Shown here piece by piece: positions 59,361-64,000 of a stretch of DNA of 64,000 nucleotides (position 1 is the stretch's first letter; the number at the start of each line of letters is the position of its first letter). The notes beneath the pieces are model-generated. The model made no database searches and was not told the origin of the DNA. It worked only from the letters and a program-made list of their open reading frames with translations. This DNA comes from Chromobacterium vaccinii (GTDB lineage Bacteria; Pseudomonadota; Gammaproteobacteria; Burkholderiales; Chromobacteriaceae), in NCBI RefSeq assembly GCF_000971335.1, contig NZ_JZJL01000011.1:1-64000 (forward strand). The letters are read 5' to 3'. A program made the position numbers and the translations under genes.

Positions 59361-59924
59361 CTACGCGCCAGGCTGCCAGCCGGTCTGTTCCGCCCATTGC
59401 TCGGCCGCGAGATAGATCAGGTCCACCGCGGGGTCCTTCACGTCCGGGTAGCTGTCCGGGTCGGCCAAGCTTGCAGCCAAGCGCCGTTTCAGCTCGCCGT
59501 AAGCCGCGGCGCTTGCCGGATAGGCGCGCAGATAGTCGCGGAACAGCAGGGCGTAGCGCTGATTGGCCGCGCCCACCCGCCGCACATGGATGTGGGCGCG
59601 GCGTTCGCCCTCCTGCTCGCGGAAGAAGAACTTGCGCCATTGCTCGCCGACATCGTCGAATCCGGGCGGCAAGTGGTCGCGGTTGAATGGCTTAAGGGCG
59701 AAGCCGGCGTCGCTCAGGCTTTGGGGAACGTTCTCGTCCAGTTCCGCCACCGTGATCTGAACGTCGATCACATCCTTGGCTGCCAGACCGGGCACCGAGG
59801 TGGAGCCGATATGGTCGATTCTCAGGGCCAGGCTCCCCAGCGCGGCGCGCAATCTCTCCGCGATGGCTTCGAACTCGTCCGCCCAGCGCATTTGATGCGG
59901 GATGATGGTGACCGTTTCAGTCAT
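59361..59924 (-). CDS. GrpB/UPF0157 family protein
   Basis: 187 aa. The motif IDHIGSTSVPGLAAKDVIDVQI is the signature of the GrpB family, related to nucleotidyltransferases. FNRDHLPPGF and the C-terminal FRDYLRAYPASAAAYGELKRRLA are also typical. Activity not established. It overlaps the upstream GNAT gene by eight bases. Confidence 0.92.
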   Translation of the reverse strand: MTETVTIIPHQMRWADEFEAIAERLRAALGSLALRIDHIGSTSVPGLAAKDVIDVQITVAELDENVPQSLSDAGFALKPFNRDHLPPGFDDVGEQWRKFFFREQEGERRAHIHVRRVGAANQRYALLFRDYLRAYPASAAAYGELKRRLAASLADPDSYPDVKDPAVDLIYLAAEQWAEQTGWQPGA

Positions 59925-60342
59925 GTTTGAGCAATTCAGAGAAGTGATGGGCGACGATGTCCATATTGCGGTTCAGGTAGAAACGGTGGGCGCGGTGGCG
60001 CTGCACGCCGGAGTCCAGGTGGATTTCGCCGCAGCCTTCGGCCACGGCCAGCTGGCGCAGCCAAGCCATCATTGCCGCGCCGTGGCCGCGTGAACGTATG
60101 GTTTCATCGGTGGCGAGGTCGTCGATATACAAGCTCTTGCCGGCGACCAGCGTGCGCTGGATGCGGAAACCGGCCACGCAGGCGATGGCGTCGCCGTTCC
60201 GCAGATAGGCCAGTTGATAGCCTTCGGCCATCTGGGCGCGCACCGTTGCGACGAAGGCGTCTGCCTGCAGATGCGGCCGCAGTTGCCGCATCACGGCGAA
60301 GCAATGCTCTATTTCCTGGTCTTGCCGGGCGAGTTGGATCAT
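59917..60342 (-). CDS. GNAT-family N-acetyltransferase
   Basis: 141 aa. The acetyl-CoA motif is RSRGHGAAMMAWL with DDLATDETI before it, and HRFYLNRNM is the final substrate-side strand. Substrate unknown. Overlaps GrpB and lies nine bases after another acetyltransferase, so these are read together. Confidence 0.88.
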   Translation of the reverse strand: MIQLARQDQEIEHCFAVMRQLRPHLQADAFVATVRAQMAEGYQLAYLRNGDAIACVAGFRIQRTLVAGKSLYIDDLATDETIRSRGHGAAMMAWLRQLAVAEGCGEIHLDSGVQRHRAHRFYLNRNMDIVAHHFSELLKHD

Positions 60343-60351
60343 CGTTTCTTC

Positions 60352-60882
60352 CTATCCGATGTGGCTGTACATCCAGAAGTCCCGCGAGGGGCCGCGCACC
60401 TTGCGGTAACTGCGCAGCAGGCCTTCGCGTTGAAAGCCCGCACGCTCCAGCACGCGGATGGAGCGTGCATTTTCCGGCAGCGCTGTGGCTTGGATGCGGG
60501 CCAGGCCGATATGGCCGTGTCCCCATTCCAGCAGGCTGGCGCAAGCGGCCGTGGCGATGCCGCGGCCCCAAGCCGCGGGGGACAGATCATACGCCATTTC
60601 CTCGCTGGCATTGACCGAGGAGGCGGTATGGAAGCCGATGGTCCCGAGCAGGCGGTCGCCAGCGCGGCCGGCGATGGCGAAGCGCAGCGCGCTGGCCTCG
60701 GTGAACTGCTCCGGCTGCCAGGCGTAGTGTTCCAGCTCGGACTGGGCCCGCACGTTCCAGCTGATGTGCTCGAACACCTGCGGCAGTGTCAGGTAGTCGT
60801 ACCAGGCCAGGACATTGTCAGGATACAGCGGGCGCAGGATGGCATCAGGGTGGTCCAGTACGGGCATTTCGGTGAACAACAT
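60352..60882 (-). CDS. RimJ/RimL-type N-acetyltransferase
   Basis: 176 aa. The starting ILRPLYPDNVLAWYDYLTLPQV and the motif GRGIATAACASLLEWGHGHIGLARIQATALPENARSIRVLERAGFQREG are those of ribosomal-protein acetyltransferase relatives (GNAT). The true substrate may be an antibiotic or small molecule. In the same operon as its neighbours. Confidence 0.9.
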   Translation of the reverse strand: MLFTEMPVLDHPDAILRPLYPDNVLAWYDYLTLPQVFEHISWNVRAQSELEHYAWQPEQFTEASALRFAIAGRAGDRLLGTIGFHTASSVNASEEMAYDLSPAAWGRGIATAACASLLEWGHGHIGLARIQATALPENARSIRVLERAGFQREGLLRSYRKVRGPSRDFWMYSHIG

Positions 60883-60904
60883 GGTTTTGCCTTTGAGATG
60901 CGAA

Positions 60905-61648
60905 TCAATGGCGGCAATGCTCGGCGATGAAGCCGGCGATTGAATCCCGCGTGGCTTGCGGCGCTTCCTGGTGCGGGCTGTGGCCGCAGTTCGGCAGCAT
61001 CAGCTGGCGGCCGTTCTGCGTTTTGCCGGCAATGGCGTCGAGCTGCGCCGCGCTGCCATATTGGTCATGCTCGCCTTGCAAGGCCAGCGTCGGGCAGGAT
61101 ATCGAGGGCAACGCGTATTCGATGTTCCAGGAGGCGAATCCGGGACTGAGCCAAGTGTCGGCCCAAGCGTGGAACAGCGGTTCCGTTTTGTCGCCGTGAA
61201 ATCGGGCCAAGCCGGTCAGCTTGCCGGCATCCCAGGCTTCCCTAGCCCGCCGGATGCCGGCAAGCGTGATGCCTTCGACAAAGACATGGGCGGCCAGGGT
61301 GACGACGGCCTTGAGCCTTGGACTCTGCTCGGCCGCATGCAGCAGCGCGATGCTGCCGCCATCCGAGTGTCCGATCAAAATGTAGTCGCGCTCAGGCAGC
61401 AGCGCCTCCAATACGGATGGCAGTTCGTTCAACGCATACTCATGGAGGTAGTGGATGGTGCGCGTGCGATCCAATGGCGCGGACCGGCCATAGCCTTGGC
61501 GGTCATACACCAGGCCGGCGAGACCGGTCGCCTCGCACAACTGGCTGGGGAAGGCTCCCCACATCGCGTCGCAGCCCAGCCCTTCATGCAGGAAGACCAG
61601 GCAGGGTTGCGCCGTATCGCCTGCTATTTGGCGGTGATGATGCCGCAT
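60905..61648 (-). CDS. Alpha/beta-hydrolase fold protein
   Basis: 247 aa. The nucleophile is Ser in IGHSDGGSIALLHA, with a GLGC-type oxyanion region FLHEGLGCDAMW at the start, Asp in EHDQYG and His in CGHSPHQEAP. No signal peptide. Resembles the BphD/MhpC-like group; substrate unknown. 23 bases after the tautomerase gene. Confidence 0.9.
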   Translation of the reverse strand: MRHHHRQIAGDTAQPCLVFLHEGLGCDAMWGAFPSQLCEATGLAGLVYDRQGYGRSAPLDRTRTIHYLHEYALNELPSVLEALLPERDYILIGHSDGGSIALLHAAEQSPRLKAVVTLAAHVFVEGITLAGIRRAREAWDAGKLTGLARFHGDKTEPLFHAWADTWLSPGFASWNIEYALPSISCPTLALQGEHDQYGSAAQLDAIAGKTQNGRQLMLPNCGHSPHQEAPQATRDSIAGFIAEHCRH

Positions 61649-61671
61649 GCCAGCTCTCCTTCACCAAATGC

Positions 61672-61872
61672 TCAACCTTGCCGGCGCTTCCAGTCATCGG
61701 TCAGCTGGCCGGCGTAGCCACAGTCTTCCTCAGCGATTTCCTGGATCACGATGTGGGTGTGCCCGGGCTTCTTGCCCAGATGGCGGACCAGCGAGTCGGT
61801 GATGTCTTTCACCAGCGCGGCTTTCTGTTCGCGCGTGGCGCCGGCGGTGATCTGCACGTTGACGTAGGGCAT
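61672..61872 (-). CDS. 4-oxalocrotonate tautomerase-family protein
   Basis: 66 aa, the typical size. Pro2 of the open reading frame becomes the catalytic N-terminal proline, and VNVQITAGATREQKAALVKDITDSL is the family motif. Acts on enol-keto isomers. First gene of a five-gene minus-strand group (tautomerase, hydrolase, two acetyltransferases, GrpB). The substrate is open. Confidence 0.92.
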   Translation of the reverse strand: MPYVNVQITAGATREQKAALVKDITDSLVRHLGKKPGHTHIVIQEIAEEDCGYAGQLTDDWKRRQG

Positions 61873-62173
61873 GGGTTGGCTCCTTCAGTTTGGGGAAAGG
61901 TCGATGGCGTAGAAATACTCGGTCGAGCCATCCTTGTTTACGCCGGCCAGTTCGCCTGCTCCCTGTGGCTTTGCAGCCAGGCCAGACAAGCCAGGATTGG
62001 CGCGAGGGGGCCACTATCTGGGAGGTAGTCCTGTGAATTGACTGTTGTTTGCAGCCGGGATGATCATATTGTCATAATCGCAAAACATTCACTACTGACA
62101 AAAACTGACAGCAGCTTGGCTTAGCATGACTGCATGCCGAAACGAGTTCGGCGTTCACTCAAGGAGAGCAGTC
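61873..62173. promoter_or_regulatory. Divergent promoter region before VOC gene
   Basis: 301 bases with no gene supported. TTGTCATAATCGC and a repeated ACTGACA (62093-62111) precede the VOC gene, perhaps a regulator site. A further minus-strand frame here lacks coding support. Confidence 0.4.
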
Positions 62174-62542
62174 ATGCAACACCCCGATTTTGTGATTCTG
62201 TACGTGGACCAGCCGGCGCGCAGCGCGGATTTCTATTCACGCTTGTTCGATTTGCAGCCTATCGAGTTGTCGCCGACCTTTGCGATGTTCAAGTTCGCGT
62301 CCGGCATGCGGCTGGGCTTGTGGTCTCGGCACACGGCGGAGCCTGCCGCCGAGATGATGGGCGGAGGCGGGGAGTTGATCGTGCAGATGGAGGACTTCGC
62401 CGCGCTGGATGCTTGCCTCGCCGACTGGCGGGCGCAGGGGCTGCGCATTCTGCAACCCATCACGGATATGGATTTTGGCCGTACCTTCACGGCGCTGGAT
62501 CCGGATGGCCACCGCTTGCGGGCCTATGTGCGGATGGAATGA
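62174..62542 (+). CDS. VOC-family (glyoxalase/bleomycin-like) protein
   Basis: 122 aa. One vicinal-oxygen-chelate fold: VILYVDQPARSADFYSRLFDLQPIE is the first module and FGRTFTALDPDGHRLRAYVRME the second with the Glu at its end. Members bind metals for glyoxalase or dioxygenase activity, or sequester drugs. Preceded by AAGGAGAGCAGTC. Role undetermined. Confidence 0.88.
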   Translation: MQHPDFVILYVDQPARSADFYSRLFDLQPIELSPTFAMFKFASGMRLGLWSRHTAEPAAEMMGGGGELIVQMEDFAALDACLADWRAQGLRILQPITDMDFGRTFTALDPDGHRLRAYVRME

Positions 62543-62565
62543 AAACAGGCCGGTCTTGGCCGGCC
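62541..62565 (-). terminator. Terminator after tdk
   Basis: GGCCGG pairs with CCGGCC around six bases. On the minus strand TGTTTTC follows. 25 bases past the tdk stop. Confidence 0.65.
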
Positions 62566-62590
62566 CAAGGATTACGGCTGCTGCGCGGGC

Positions 62591-63145
62591 TTAATCGTTG
62601 TGGAAGCAGCGGCCGCACACGGCGCGATAGCGCGCCTCGCCGCCGATTTCCACTTGCGGGCCTTCCTTCACCCGTTGGCCCGCGCCGTCGATGCGGATAT
62701 GCATCGTCGCCTTGCGGCCGCAATGGCAGATGGTCTTGATCTCTTCCACGTCGTCGGCCAGCGACAGCAGCCAGGCCGAGCCGGGGAAGGGATGGCCCTG
62801 GAAGTCGGTGCGCAAGCCGAAGCAGATCACCGGTATATTGCGGTTGTGCGCCAGTCGGTGCACTTGCTGCGCCTGCTCAGGCGTCATGAACTGGGCTTCG
62901 TCCACCAGAACGCAGGCGGTGTCGCCGTAATCGTGAGCCAGGAAATCGAAACCGGCGTCGAAGGTGTTGGATTCCCGCTGGATGTTCAACCGCGAGGTGA
63001 TCAGGCCCACGCCGTAGCGGTCGTCGATGGCGCTGGTGTACAGCGCCACCTTCTTGTCCATCGATTCGTAGTTGTTGGCGATCTGCAGCAGCTGGGTGCT
63101 TTTGCCGCTGTTCATCGCGGCGTATCGGAAAAACAGTTTGGCCAT
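62591..63145 (-). CDS. tdk: Thymidine kinase
   Basis: 184 aa type II enzyme. Phosphorylates thymidine in salvage. P-loop AAMNSGKSTQLL, VLVDEAQFM (catalytic Glu region), FGLRTDFQG and the Zn ribbon CHCGRKA / CGRCF are seen. Length is normal though the tail is short. Monocistronic. Confidence 0.96.
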   Translation of the reverse strand: MAKLFFRYAAMNSGKSTQLLQIANNYESMDKKVALYTSAIDDRYGVGLITSRLNIQRESNTFDAGFDFLAHDYGDTACVLVDEAQFMTPEQAQQVHRLAHNRNIPVICFGLRTDFQGHPFPGSAWLLSLADDVEEIKTICHCGRKATMHIRIDGAGQRVKEGPQVEIGGEARYRAVCGRCFHND

Positions 63146-63379
63146 GCTAGAGGTATGGATACGGGTGCCGGGGCGCGCAGCATACCATGACGCGCCCGGC
63201 TTGTGAGGGCCGCTGAATGCCGAAACTGTTCCGTTCCGCGTAGGGCTTTATTTCAACGCTGCTCGTTTGCAACGGAAAGGCCGCAATATGATTCGGCAAA
63301 ACTTGACGACTGCCGCGCCCGGCGTGGTCAACGGCGGTTTCCCATCGCCGCGTTTTCCGCACAAGGGGGGTTATCGACA

Positions 63380-64000
63380 GTGCCAGCCATCTTGAGTCGT
63401 GTTTTCTTCATTGGATTGATCGCCTGCTTCGCCGGGGGCGGCGACGCCAGCGCCTCCGCAATCACGGTAAGCGCCGCGCCGGTTGCTAGCCTGGCCGATG
63501 GCCGCGTCGGCGCCTTCGCGTTCGAATCCGTCACGCCGTGGCAGATCATGGATTTCGTGAAACGCGCGCCCGCGGACAAGGCGATGGTGACGGGCATGCT
63601 GTCATTGCCGCAGCAGGCGCAAGGCCCGGTTCCCGCCATCGTGATCCTGCATGGCAGCAGCGGCATCAATCCGGGGGAGTGGATGTGGGCCAAGCGGATG
63701 AACGAGTTGGGGTACGCCAGCTTCGTCGTCGACAGTTTCTCGGGGCGGAATATCGTGGAGACCGAGAAAGACCAGACGCGGCTGTCGATGGCGGTGGATA
63801 TCGCGGACGCCTACTCGGCCTTGCGGCTGCTGGCGTCGCATCCGGCGATCGACCCCAGGCGGATCGCGGTGATGGGGTTTTCGCGCGGCGGCGTCGCCGC
63901 GCTCTATTCGTCGTTGGAGCCATTCCGAAAGGGCGTCATCGATGACGATCTGCGCTTCGCCGCGCATGTCGCGTTCTACCCCAGCTGCGGCATCCACTAT
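63380..64000 (+). CDS. Dienelactone hydrolase-like protein, 5' part
   Basis: Reads open from a GTG at 63380 (GGGGGG nine bases before it) through the last base of the window, 207 codons without a stop; the end is missing. An N-terminal signal peptide (SRVFFIGLIACFAGGGDASA) is followed by AIVILHGSSGINPGEW, the oxyanion loop, and the nucleophile Ser in IAVMGFSRGGVAALY. This fits dienelactone hydrolase-family alpha/beta hydrolases. Frame choice rests on these motifs; no in-frame ATG is seen upstream. Confidence 0.8.
   Translation, partial: MPAILSRVFFIGLIACFAGGGDASASAITVSAAPVASLADGRVGAFAFESVTPWQIMDFVKRAPADKAMVTGMLSLPQQAQGPVPAIVILHGSSGINPGEWMWAKRMNELGYASFVVDSFSGRNIVETEKDQTRLSMAVDIADAYSALRLLASHPAIDPRRIAVMGFSRGGVAALYSSLEPFRKGVIDDDLRFAAHVAFYPSCGIHY

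Noticed and set aside
59206-59640. Minus-strand frame overlapping the GrpB gene
   Set aside because: GrpB motifs fix the other frame.

Overview
The window reads as a chromosomal segment of a GC-rich betaproteobacterium, most likely Neisseriales and close to Chromobacterium. This rests on gene content and protein style: a transpeptidase resembling gonococcal PBP2, class Ia nrdA/nrdB with a long NrdA, a short-Q-loop (cyanide-insensitive type) bd oxidase, and no canonical LexA gene or LexA boxes seen. The species is inferred, not proven. No rRNA, CRISPR array, transposase or phage module was seen; the only RNA gene found is one tRNA-Ser(UGA).

Layout. 1-2.4 kb: AT-richer accessory DNA with a HEPN-like protein, a TPR protein and an integron attC-like remnant. 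2.4-7.9 kb: ribonucleotide reductase locus on the minus strand (nrdA, three small genes, nrdB) behind a tandem NrdR-box promoter. 8.7-11.1 kb: a beta-trefoil lectin-like protein and umuDC with an unusual operator. 11.4-14.7 kb: an EEP-family hydrolase, then a structured leader and metNIQ. 15-19.8 kb: gyrA, two thioesterases and serC. 20-25.8 kb: a small unknown, an S9 peptidase, a lipoprotein LD-carboxypeptidase and fliD. 26-28.5 kb: cysDN. 28.6-30.7 kb: a GGDEF-EAL protein. 30.9-36.8 kb: a fructose-family PTS operon (EIIC, EIIB, HPr-EI-EIIA fusion) with mannose-6-phosphate isomerase and an AraC regulator. 36.9-44.5 kb: a PBP2/FtsI-like transpeptidase, tRNA-Ser, recN, nadK and a two-component system. 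44.6-49.6 kb: msrA, a histone-deacetylase homologue, small genes, dusC and a cyclic-nucleotide-gated MscS channel. 49.8-50.6 kb: an S24-peptidase repressor candidate with a small companion. 50.7-56.6 kb: cioAB and an HvfABCD-type (MNIO/RiPP, copper-buffering) operon headed by a secreted metallo-beta-lactamase-fold protein. 56.9-64 kb: a ParD-like antitoxin coupled to methionine aminopeptidase, a YafY regulator, a run of small enzymes, a VOC protein, tdk and a truncated dienelactone-hydrolase-like gene.

Most interesting: a near-perfect palindrome (half-sites TTTGAwwTTGT and ACAAwwTCAAA) sits directly before umuDC and again, 39 kb away, directly before a gene encoding a DNA-binding-like N-terminus fused to a self-cleaving S24 peptidase. 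This suggests a LexA-substitute damage-response repressor with its own operator. Second are the HvfA-type copper peptide operon beside the oxidase, and the metNIQ leader with competing hairpins.
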